DNA from: Viscum album
Lineage: Eukaryota; Streptophyta; Magnoliopsida; Santalales; Viscaceae
Length of the DNA stretch: 64,000 nucleotides
Direction: 5' to 3'
Assembly: GCA_963277665.1 (NCBI GenBank)
Contig: OY728128.1
Coordinates: forward strand, 1,867,576,988-1,867,640,987
Shown: positions 23,826 to 33,883 of the stretch, in pieces
How the letters are laid out: every line of letters begins with the position of its first letter
Position numbering within the stretch: the first letter of the stretch is position 1
Translations under genes and position numbers: made by a program
The notes under the pieces: generated by a model
Told to the model about the DNA's origin: nothing
Database searches by the model: none
What the model saw: only the letters and a program-made list of their open reading frames with translations

Positions 23826-24835
23826 CTACAAGTCGTGAAAAGGGTTATGAAGATCTGAAAATATTTAAGGTTAGGATTATAACACATAGAGATGGGTATT
23901 GTCCAATGTATATAGAGATATATAGGTCAATGATAACCATAATCAGGTTGTGGCTGGGTCCTGAATTAAAATTTTGGACTTCATTACGTATCTCATAAGA
24001 ATGAAAATCAAGCAATACGTAGTTCTTAAAATGTAGTTTAACGTCATGCAGGACGAGAGTATGAGAGATCTTAGTTTAGGGTCATAGATTTCGGACCATA
24101 ATAATGAATACACAATGTGTGTTTTCATGAGGACTTTTTAGCCAAGGGACTGAAAGTGAAATTTGGGGTTAGGCCCAAAAGACTTGGGGCTGGATTCGAG
24201 GGATACTCGAACGTTCCTACGTATCCCATAAGGATGGGAATCAAGCCCACATAGTTCTAGAAATGCCCTTTGTACAAATTTGGTTCGTACATGTGAAGGG
24301 TGAAAAAGGGGACTTTAGTACAATGACAGTTTAACCCAAGATAAAAAGTTTAAGAATTTCCATGTATGCACATAGTCTTTTGAAATAAAACATGATTGAA
24401 AAATCAATGTAAATAATGGTTCCCTTTCAAATGAGGAAATCGAAGAATATCGTAGTTTATTGTCATGCCGGGCAAAAGTGTTGTATAGTTTAATGTCTTA
24501 TAACAAGGACGAATGTGAAAAAATGTAATGATATTGATTCTAGGGGCGGTTTCACGAATCAACATCATATGAGATGGAGGTGAACCGATGTGAAGAGATT
24601 GGTTTTGGGCTTGAACCTTGGGAGGGTGCCTACATACCCAGCCTAGAAGGAAAGGATCAAAGTCCATGTAGTTCAATTAAACAATTAATTAATGATCATG
24701 TTATTCTTGGGGTCAATGACCTAAAAAATGTTGTTGGGACTTACACATGATTAGCGGCCCAAAGAGAGTGTTATGGTTTAGGTTTGCTCTAAGCTCATGT
24801 GAGTCATACTCGTTGTGAGAAACAAGAGGTAGCAA

Positions 24836-25213
24836 CAACCTTAACGATGCACAGTTTAATGTCGTGTAGCAGGGACAATATGGAGGGACTATGCAGTTTA
24901 ATGTCTTGCAGTTAGGACTATTGGTGCTGCACAGTTTTAATGTCATGTAGTAGGGACAATGTATAGTTTAGCATCATGTAAGACGTAACAAGGTATTTCT
25001 GTACAGTTTAGCATCATGTAGTTAGGACGATGGGGACAATACAGTTTAACGTCATATTGGACGAAAGGGGGACTGTGCAGTTTAATGTCATGCAGTGAGG
25101 ACATGAGAGTGCACCATTTTAACGTCATGTTGGATGCATTGGGTATTTTTTCCACAGTTTAACATGATGTTGGACGAAAGCGCTTATGTAGTTTAACGTC
25201 TTTACGAACGTAA
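24836..25213. repeat. Degenerate precursor units of the 39-bp minisatellite
   Basis: CAGTTTAATGTC, CAGTTTAGCATCATG and related words occur every 40-60 bp, each followed by a GTAG.AGGGAC or TTGGACGAA-like segment. They grade into the regular array at 25214, as if the array grew from a divergent seed. Confidence 0.7.
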
Positions 25214-25834
25214 GGGACTTTCCTACAGTTTAACGTCATGTTGGACAAAAAAGGGGCTTTCCTACAGTTTAACGTCATGTTGGACGAAAAAGGGACTTTC
25301 CTACATTTTAACATCATGTTGGACAAAAAAGGGACTTTCCTACAGTTTAACGCCATGTTGGACGAAAAAGGGGCTTTCCTACAGTTTAACGTCATGTTGG
25401 ACGAAAAAGGGACTTTCCTACAGTTTAACGTCATGTTGGACAAAAAAGGGACTTTCCTACAGTTTAACGTCATGTTGGACGAAAAAGGGACATTCCTACA
25501 GTTTAACGTCATGTTGGACGAAAAAGGGAATTTCCTATAGTTTAACGTCATGTTGGACGAAAGAGGGACTTTCCTACAGTTTAACGTCATGTTGGACGAA
25601 AAAGGAACTTTCCTACAGTTTAATGTCATGTTGGATGAAAAATGGACTTTACTACAGTTTAACGTCATGTTGGATGAAAAAGGGACTTTCCTACAGTTTA
25701 ACGTCATGTTGGATGAAAAAGGGACTTTCCTACAGTTTAACGTCATGTTGGACGAAAAAGGGGCTTTCCTATAGTTTAACGTCATGTTGGATGAAAAAGG
25801 GACTTTCCTACTGTTTAACATCATGTTGGACGAA
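25214..25834. repeat. 39-bp minisatellite, about 16 copies
   Basis: The unit contains CTACAGTTTAACGTCATGTT followed by GGACGAAAAAGGGACTTTC and repeats with 39-bp spacing and few changes. Since 39 is a multiple of three, frames stay open on both strands: a 13-residue period with VMLDEKGTF on the + strand and SNMTLNCRKVPF on the - strand. No start context, domain or composition bias argues for a real protein. The homogeneity next to degenerate copies indicates recent expansion. Confidence 0.9.
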
Positions 25835-25884
25835 TTGTATGAACCAATTATAAGAATCTCAGTTCTGGGGACCATATTTTGTGT

Positions 25885-27150
25885 TTATACAAAATATTTC
25901 TTCAGAAATATGGCATTGGTTGGAGTCGTGATGAGTTCTCCATCCATTGAGATTAATGAATAAGCTCCATTGAAGTAGACCTTATGTATTGAATAAGGTC
26001 CTTCCCTTTTTGGTTCAAGCTTGGGAGGCTTCTTTCCTGGTATCATTGGTGTTCTGAGAACCAATACCAATTCTTCCTGAATGAATGAACGAAGACGAAC
26101 TTTTTTGTCAAAAGCTCGTGCTATTTGATTCGGATAGATTTCCAAGTGGTGCAATGTGCACAATCTTTTCTCATCTAACTATTCCAATTCATTCAATCGC
26201 TTTTGGGATTGCTCATCTGTAGATAACTGATCACAAATGGCTACTCTGAGTGAGGGTAATTGAACTTCAATTGGCCAGACTACTTCCATTCCATATACCA
26301 AAGAATATGGAGTTGACCGCCTTGCATTGCGGATGGTAGTTCGATAAGCCCATAAAGCATGAAAGAGTTTATCAGGCCATGATCTCTTATCTTTATCCAC
26401 CATCTTTTGCAGTATATTTGAAAGAGTCTTGTTAAAGGCTTCTATTTGGCCATTGGTCTCCGCATGATACCGAGATGAATGGTTGGATTTTATGTTGTAT
26501 TCTTGATACAATTTCTTCACCTCAGAAGAACAGAAGTTGGTGCCGTTGTCCGTCAATATGGTATGAGGGACACCAAATCTGGTAATGATGTTAGACTTGA
26601 TGAAGCTAACAATGCATTTAGAACTGACTTCTTTGAGAGGTACTGCCTTTTACCATTTGGAAAAGAAATCAGTAGCAGTAATAATGTACTTAAATTGCTT
26701 GGCCGTAGCTGAAGGGTATGGTCCCACCACATCCATTCCCCATGTGGCAAATGGCCACAAGTATTTAGCTGTATGAAGCAACTCTGGAGGTTGATGAATG
26801 AAGTTGTCATATACTTGGCATGAATGACACTTCTTTGGGAAATTAACACAATCTTTTATCATTGAAGGCCAAAAGTATCCAAGCCTTAGAATTTGATCAG
26901 ACAGTCTATGTCCAGACTGGTGGGCACCACAGATTCTTGCATGCACTTCTTTTATGACAGCCATTGTCTCTTCACCATCAATGCATCTGAAGAGAACTCT
27001 ATCAAAACCACGTTTGTAGAGAATTTTATCTAAGTGGGTTGGGATATCATAAAGAGTAAAATTGACCACACGTCACCAGATTTGTTCTTTCTTGGCTCTA
27101 TCAGGTGGAAGTGTTCCATTTTGAAGGTATTCCCTAATAGGTGACATCCA
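25885..27150 (-). pseudogene. Integrase of the Tat element
   Basis: Integrase joins the element's cDNA ends to target DNA. One frame runs from about 27150 to a stop at 25885-25887, with internal stops at 27073, 26650 and 26179. The zinc-binding domain shows VHARICGAH and CHSC (HHCC). The catalytic core has WGMDVVGP (first Asp, near 26733), LTDNGTNF (second Asp) and a Glu in ETNGQIEAFNKTL exactly 35 residues after the second Asp, so the D,D-35-E triad is intact. The C-terminal region has EGPYSIHKV..GAYSL. No chromodomain follows, as expected outside the chromoviruses. Upstream it continues in frame from RNase H through WMSPIREYLQNGTLP. Confidence 0.9.
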
Positions 27151-28317
27151 TCATGTAGTATGACCATATAGTTCAGGAATGGGACTAATTTCATTAATTT
27201 CCTCTGTTCTAGCTTGAACATAAGGTGAAATCGAACGACGGTGGGCAATTCTGATGGTTGTCTCATCCCGATTTGGATCTTCTAGAGCTGTAGATATATT
27301 GGCTAGCGCATCAGCTTGAGCATTTTGTGATCTTGGGACATAAGAAAATGTCAGTTCTGAAGGGAATTCCACCATTAAATCTCTGACGTAATCATAAAAA
27401 GGGATTAATTCTTCTTTTCTAATGGCATAATCCCCATTGACTTGTTTGATTACCAGGTCTGAACCACCTTTCACCTTTAAGTGATTCACTTGTGCTTGGA
27501 GCGCTAACTCCAAGCCTGTAATGAGATCTTGGTATTCAGCTTCATTATTGGTACCACCTTCCCACAATAAAAAGGAATAAGGTAACACTGCCTTATCTGG
27601 AGAAATGAGCACAATTCCTAAACCAACTTTGTTGAATTTATGATTTTCCATTTTCTTCCCTGTTGGACTTCTCGAAGCACCATCAAAATAAATTTCCCAT
27701 GTTTGAGGATTCTCTCGAATAGAGAAGACTTCCTCATCAGGGAGTTCAATATCTGAAGATGTGTCCTCCACTGAAGGACGTTCAGCCAAGAAATCAGCCA
27801 GAGCTTGGACATTTATCGCCTTTTGAGACACATACTGAATGTCTAACTGCTGCAAAATAACTGCCCACCTTGCTAGACGTCCTGTAAGAATTGGACGACT
27901 AAGGATTAATTTGAGCAGATTATTGCGAGATACCAATTGGACCTCGTGATGTTGCAGGTAGTGTCTCAGTTTCTGAACTGCATAGATTAATGCCAGGCAG
28001 CACTTCTTAATACTTGAATACCGGGTTTCTGCTTCAAGCATAGTTCTATTGAGATAGTAGAGGCTATTTTCATTTCCAACATCATTCTTTTGAGCAAGAA
28101 CAACACCCAATGATCGCTCTAGAGCTGTCACATAGAGGATAAGTGGTTTTCCTTCTACAGGTGGCATGAGTACCGGTGTACTCAAGAGGTATTTCTTGAG
28201 AATATCAAATGCTCCTGGACATTCTTCAGTCCACTGGTAAGTGACTCCTTTTTTCATTAATTTGGTAAAGGGTGAACTTTTTCCTGCCAAATTGGCGATG
28301 AAACGCCGAATATAGGC
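27151..28317 (-). pseudogene. RNase H (RT-linked) and second archaeal-type RNase H of the Tat element
   Basis: An open frame follows the reverse transcriptase stop at 28318 and ends at a stop at 27151. The first RNase H domain (about 27775-28233) shows AETRYSSIKKCCLALIYAV and QALADFLAERP. The second (about 27286-27696) begins WEIYFDGASRS and has NNEAEYQDL, GGSDLVIKQVNGDY and NAQADALA, giving Asp, Glu, Asp, Asp in the order of a type-I RNase H active site. The two domains together are a hallmark of the Tat lineage. The second domain looks catalytically complete. The first is more diverged at the position that usually reads L-T-D. Confidence 0.9.
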
Positions 28318-29427
28318 TTAGTGTCCTTGAAGTCCTCTTAATTCTTTCAAATTTTGAGGAGGTGACATACCAAGGATTGACTTGGTCTTCTCAGGATCAA
28401 CTTCAATACCACGATGGCATACAACAAAGCCGAGATATTTTCCTGAGGTTACCCCAAAAGCACATTTTAAGGGGTTCATCTTCAAATTATGTTGTCGAAG
28501 CTTGTGAAATGTGACTTCTAAATCAGCCAAGTGATTAGAACGTTGTTTGGATTTAACCACAAAATCATCCACATAGCACTCAACAAACTTCCCTAAGAAA
28601 GGTTTGAAGATACGATGCATGGCGCGTTGATACGTTGCACCTGCATTTTTTAAACCAAATGGAATTACCCGGTAACGAAACACACCTTGAGGGGCTCTGA
28701 AGGCTGTAGATTCCTCATCTTCTGGGGCCATTCGGATTTGATTATATCCGGAATATCCATCCATGAAAGAAAGTACTTCATAGCTAGCCGTCTCATCAAT
28801 TAAGAGTTCTGTAATTGGAACTGGGAAATCATCTTTAGGACAATACCGATTAAGATATCTAAAATTGATGCAAACCCTAATTTGTCTGTTCTTTTTCATT
28901 ACAGGTACAATATTATCCAACCACTTGGGATACTGAACTTCTATGATGAAGTTATCTTTGATCATCTTATCCACTTCAGCTTCAATTTTGGAAGCATAAG
29001 TTGGGTGTGTTCTTCTCGTGGCTTGCTTAAATCCTCGATGTTCTTTTGGTAAACCCAAATGATGAGTAGCAACATCAGGATCAAGCCCAGGCATTTCTGT
29101 ATAGTTCCAAGCAAAAATATCTTTATTTTTCTTTAGAAAATAAATATACATCTCTTTCTCTTCAAGGGTCATGGCCACACTAATTAAAGTGGGTCGTGGA
29201 TTTTTCTCTGTACCGAGATTTACTTCTCTAAGTTCATCCACAGTGGTAGAGATACCCTCTTCAAATGCTGGAGAAGAATCTCTAAGATCTTCATCTTCCT
29301 CTTCATCATGTGCTATTTCTTCCATTTCTACTTGCATAGTAGATGAAAAAAACGAAATTCTCATGATCTTAAGAGATGTCAAAATTTTCACATTTTGAAG
29401 AAGAAGCTTCCATTTCCGACCCTATTG
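28318..29427 (-). pseudogene. Reverse transcriptase of the Tat element
   Basis: The enzyme copies element RNA into DNA. Its frame is open from just after a TAG at about 29427 to a TAA at 28318-28320, which probably replaced a sense codon before AYIRRF. An acidic linker comes first (HDEEEDEDLRD). The RT core has VPVMKKNRQIRVCINFRYLN (normally CIDFRDLN, so one conserved Asp is Asn), FMDGYSGYNQI with the first catalytic Asp, PFGLKNAGATYQR, and ECYVDDFVVKS with the YVDD box at about 28564-28575. It lies in the +1 frame relative to the gag-protease frame and overlaps its end at 29369. The separate frame suggests ribosomal frameshifting or splicing in the active ancestor. Confidence 0.92.
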
Positions 29428-30244
29428 ATAATAAAGGGTCTTCTTTGGGAAATAAATAAGAGATGATTGATTGAGAATCGACATCATTATTCACCTCTGA
29501 TGTTGCTATAACTTCTTCTGGCCTGATTGGCGAAGTATAGACTTGTTGGACTTCAGCAGATGAAATGAAAACGTCACCACTTATGCTTTCATCACTGTTT
29601 GGAAGGTTACCAATTTCTCCCATGTTGTCTGGCTCGATTGCCGTAATTGACATTATGGATCTTTCCATAAGAGTATTTTGATTTGGGCCTATTTTGTCAA
29701 TTTGACTGATAGGTAACACATAATCTGTACTCACATGAGTAAATGGATTTATTGGAATCTTCTCCAAACCATATAGAGCATTAACTTTGGTACTTTCCTT
29801 TATTGTAGATTTCCCTCTTCCCTTTATGTGATAAAATTCCGCCTCAATGTATTGAGACTCACATGTCTTGAACGAGGCCTTATAACCATACAATGTTCCA
29901 ACTTGACCATTGAAACAGTATTTGAGACATTGATGGTATGATGAAGGGATAGCTGCATGCTGATGTAGCCAGGGTCTTCCAAGCAAGACATTGAAAGATG
30001 AGTCTTGATCAACAATCATGAAATCTGAATTGGATACAAGATCTCCAAACTGAGTTTTGAGTGTAACTTTGCCCAGTGGTTCTTGTTCATTTTTATCATA
30101 TCCTTGTCACATCATGGTAGAAGGAGATAAATCAGATTCCATGAGGCCCAATCGATGAAGTGTACGAATGGGCATGATGTTGACTCCTGACCCATTGTCA
30201 ATGAAAACTCTTCGGATATCTACATCATTGACTTTTCCAGATAA
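29369..30244 (-). pseudogene. Aspartic protease (C-terminal part of gag-pro) of the Tat element
   Basis: The protease would cut the gag-pol polyprotein. In the same frame as gag, RVFIDNGSGVNIMPIRTL holds the active site as D-N-G near 30195, the form usual in Tat/Ogre proteases. GLMESDLS, then SNSDFMIVDQDSSFNVLLGR and PWLHQH follow, the strand and flap end typical of gag-asp proteases. Stops interrupt it at 30245 and 30107-30109. After the protease comes an acidic, low-complexity linker ending in SSKCENFDIS and a TAA at 29369, which lies inside the pol frame. Confidence 0.85.
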
Positions 30245-33238
30245 TTATAGAGGTTTTATGTGCACATGCACAACATCATCTTCATCTCTATGAGTAAAAT
30301 ATATCACTGCATGGCATTCTGCAGGATTATTCTCTATGTGATAGACTTCGGCTGCAGTAATTTCAGCTTGAAACTCATGAGGACTTGACAAAGCTTCGAT
30401 AAATGCTTCCCAAAGATCTTTCGACATATTCAAAGCATCCAAAATTGATAACTTGGCTAGTACTTGGGCCAAGTGTTTAAATATATCATACTTTTGATCT
30501 AGAGGTCTGCATTTCCCAACAGGAATGTGTGGTTTAGTAGGTACCTTGGAAGCAGATGTTTTGGAAGCTGATGCATCTTGTATTGGGATAGCAGTTGGCA
30601 ACATCCTTGGTTTTGGAATATTAGACTGATTAGATCCATTTACTTGCTGAGATAAAGAAGATGGAACCTTTAATATGTCTTCCAAAATAACTGTGCCAAA
30701 ACTGAGTTGGCCATTGGCAGAAGAACTTGCTTGTTCTTTTTGAGCTCACTGAAAATCTCTACCATGAGTTTCTACTGCATATACAGTGCTAGCAGGGGTA
30801 GAATTGGAGTAGTGGCTGCAGAAATATCCACGTCTTCCCCTGTATCCTGAACCTCTATAACTTCCTCGGATTCCCTTATTTGATACTGGGAATTTAGGCT
30901 CATCAAGACTGGAATATGGATCTGTTAATTGAATCATTTTAACAGAACCGAAGATTAATTCTTCGTCTGATAAAGACTCTTCCTGATTAGCCTGTTTAGG
31001 CCGTGCCGTTTGATGGGGCGGTGCCCGTGTCTTTGAAGTAGATGGCATAAAGTCGGCCAGAGTCAAAGAAAATTTAGGCTTTGACACATACTCATCTTCT
31101 TCTGATTCTTTTTTCTTCTTTAAATCAAGCCGTTTCTTTGAGGATTTTCCCTCTGATAAAGAGGGGTTTACCGCAATATTCATGGTAGAAGACACAATTG
31201 GTTTCTTTAATTGTGTTCGAAAAATGGCATGAGTCCGATGGATTGTCTTTCTGACCATCCAATCATCATACTTCTGTGCATTTCTGCTTTTGACTTCTTG
31301 CCATTCACCTTCTTCTTCTGGAACTGTAGCAGTGACACATGCTACCTGAGTCGAAGTACCTTTCAACTTGACTTGTCCAAAGTCGACCATCTTTTGCAGG
31401 AGGTATTTAAATACAAAACACTCCTCAATGGGATGCCCTAACATTCGATGAAAGGGACAATAATTGGGACGGTCTTCATCTACTCCCTTGTTTGGCCTCT
31501 TGGGCACTGGTAGTTGAACCAAATTATTTTCCAGAGCTGAAATGAAGTAACCAGGAACCTGCTCATTTCGGAAAGAGTATGTTTTACTCTTCAAATCCTC
31601 AAATTGTTTTCATCGTTGATCTTTTTGATCAATTGGACTAAAAGGCCTTTGTTGTTGTCATTCAGGAGGTGGAGCTCTTCGAGAAGTTGAAGGTTTTGAA
31701 GAAGAAATAGGTACATGCGCTTGTTTAAGCATAACTATAGTAGTTTCTGCTTTACCCATTCTCCTTCCTGGAGCTGATGGAATTACACAAGATCTAGCCT
31801 TAGCCTGTATAAGGGAATCTTCAATCTGTTGAGCGATTTAAGTAAGATCTTTAAACCCTCTTGCGTATTTCACAGGGATCAATGGCGTGCGTAATTCATC
31901 ACACAAATTTTCCACACAGATTGGCAACAGTTCCTCCTGAGGAAGTGCTAAACTCAGGGAATATGTTAATCCCTTCCAGTGAGCAATGAAATCAGAGAAT
32001 CTTTCATTCTCCCTTTGCTTGCAGTTTGTAAGATCGAAAACTGTCGTTTTTGGCAAAGTTGAGCTGAACTGAAGAAGGAGTTTTTGGCGAAGATCCTCCC
32101 ATCCGATGATTGACCGGGATTGCAAGCTTGTATACCAGACAAAAGCTGGTCCTTGCAAGGTTCGTACGAAGCATCTGAGTTTCACTGCTTCTTGCTGTTC
32201 TGGATTTCCCATCATAGGATCACAACAAGACACGTAATGTGTCAAATGTTGTTTAGGGTCGCCTGATCCATTGATAGTAGGGAAAACAGGGTTTCCAAAA
32301 CCGGATGGAGGAGAAATTGAATCTACCCATTCATGGTAAACTTTCTTTTCAGGTTGAACTTGTGTCTGTTTCCCTTCCATAGTTTATAACCGAGCTATTA
32401 ATGACTCAATAGTAGTTATCAAATTTTGAGAAATATCTGGTTGAACTTGGTTTTGGGTAGGTGCAATGAATGGAGCTTGTACAAACGTGGTGGTTGGTGC
32501 TGCAACTGATGGTAGTGCTACCAACCGTTGTTGCACTTGACCCATAGGATTAGACTTCTGAGGGTGTACTGATAAAGGAGGATATTACTGATCCATCTCA
32601 GTAACTGCAACAAATTCCTTTGGCTGTTGTAATCCAGCTTTTTTAAGAAGAAGACTACTCTGAAGTAGTTCTGCATTCAACCTTCTTAATTCTTTCATTT
32701 CTTCCTCCTGTTGTTCAAACCTTTGCTCTAATGAGAGCGATTGACCTTCTCCAGAGGAACGATATGTAACCTGATTCTTTCCCTTCCCTTTGTTAGATAC
32801 CTTTTGGAGAGAGGGAAGTGGATTACCTAGGTTCTGAGTAATCCTTTGACTTCGTGTAGGCACACCTTCTTCATTTGTATCGGTGCGTACATTTTCTTGA
32901 GCAGGACGCTCTTCATCTGAGTCCCCAGAGTGAACCTCCTCTGGTGGATTAGCAACAACGGCATTGATGACATTTATTGATGCATAATGCATCACATCCC
33001 TTCTATCAACATTTATGTGATATTGTCTTCTTTCATGTCTTTGATGAGACATTGCCTTTTGTTGATTCAATCTTTTAGGAACTTCTTGATGAGATATAAC
33101 TTGGAGGGAATCTCCTGATATTTTGGCTCTTCGTTCCTCTTACGGCTTCTTCCCCAATCGAGAAAAGACAGACATTCTATGAGGAGGGGATTGATGATTT
33201 GAAAGAGTCCCCAGTCTTATGAACTGGGGATGTTCCTG
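30245..33238 (-). pseudogene. Gag of the Tat element
   Basis: Gag forms the particle and binds RNA. One frame carries, in order: a region near 32585-33070 with an acidic linker and a Leu/Glu-rich probable coiled coil (SLEQRFEQQEEEMKELRRLN); the Retrotrans_gag core at 31838-32380 (DPKQHLTHYV, FVRTLQGPAFVWYTSL, DLTNCKQRENERFSDFI); and a CX2HX4HX4C knuckle at about 31445-31500 (YCPFHRMLGHPIEECFVFK). A basic/serine-rich tail and the linker to the protease end it. Stops at 32585, about 32390, 31838, about 31660, about 31609 and 30746 are the only breaks, with no frameshift. Several can be explained by a single C-to-T change in CAA or CGA. Confidence 0.88.
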
Positions 33239-33883
33239 CTATTTCCGCTCAACTCCTCGAATCTCATTTGTTGAATCTGAGGGTTGGGTTAAAGAATTCC
33301 CCAGTCTGACAAGCTGGGGTGTCTCTTGACATGTTATATCTGAGATCTTCTTAAAATCTCTCTTGATCTTGCGAACCGTAGTTCGGAAATTAGCTGGATG
33401 CATTAACCTGTATCCACTTTTCTCACCTGGTTCAACAGACCGTTGGATGATTTCCCAAACTTCTGTCATTTGATGATGTGTTTTCTCCATACGAGAGGCT
33501 TGTGCAATATTCTCGCCTGCTTGATGTAGGAGCAATTCAATAACTTGTTCTCTATATGCTATACTTTGAGAGGAACTAGTTGAAGCCTATTCTTGAGCAA
33601 GATTTTGATTACAAACAAATCCCATTGACTGTGGCCGGCCATGGGCAATAACATTGCATGAGACCATTTTCGGCGGGCTTTGCTGATTGGAAAGCACTGT
33701 GAAATGTAGTGCTCCGTGAACACCTCATCCTCTGATATGAACACTATATAGAGCATTGACAATTAACTGACACAATTTTCTTAGTTCGCCAAGGCATGAA
33801 CGTTGAAGGGTTCTCTGCTGCTTTTCAGCTTTCAGATACCGAGAGACTGATAGAGATGCCAAATCAATCTGACATTGTAGCCC
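33239..33883 (-). pseudogene. Linker between the ORF1-like region and gag (same frame)
   Basis: The ORF1/gag frame continues here with two or three stops and contains a 98-codon open stretch (33239-33535) with QMTEVWEIIQRSVEPGEKSG. A short motif recurs: PQLVRLG near 33305 and PQFIRLG near 33217. Each is encoded by a small inverted repeat (CCCCAGT...CTGGGG). I do not recognise a domain. It could be the end of ORF1 or the start of gag; the sequence does not decide. Confidence 0.5.

Larger units (their letters stand above)
22839..25884 (-). other. Long 3' untranslated region of the Tat element
   Basis: Some 3 kb lie between the integrase stop and the polypurine tract. No conserved protein motif is visible on either strand. 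The region is built of repeats: a block duplicated about 497 bp apart (23122 and 23619), dispersed CAGTTTAA.GTCATG words from about 24030 on, and the dense 39-bp array (25214-25834). A repeat-laden non-coding 3' region is known in Tat/Ogre elements. The apparent frames here come from the repeats. Confidence 0.75.

Noticed and set aside
25214..25834. CRISPR-like regular spacing of the 39-bp units
   Set aside because: Units are contiguous with no unique spacers, the setting is a plant retroelement, and no cas genes are present.
25159..25875. A 238-codon - strand frame and shorter + strand frames in the 39-bp array
   Set aside because: They exist only because the unit length is a multiple of three. 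Both strands are open, there is no domain, and they lie in the 3' untranslated region of a retroelement.
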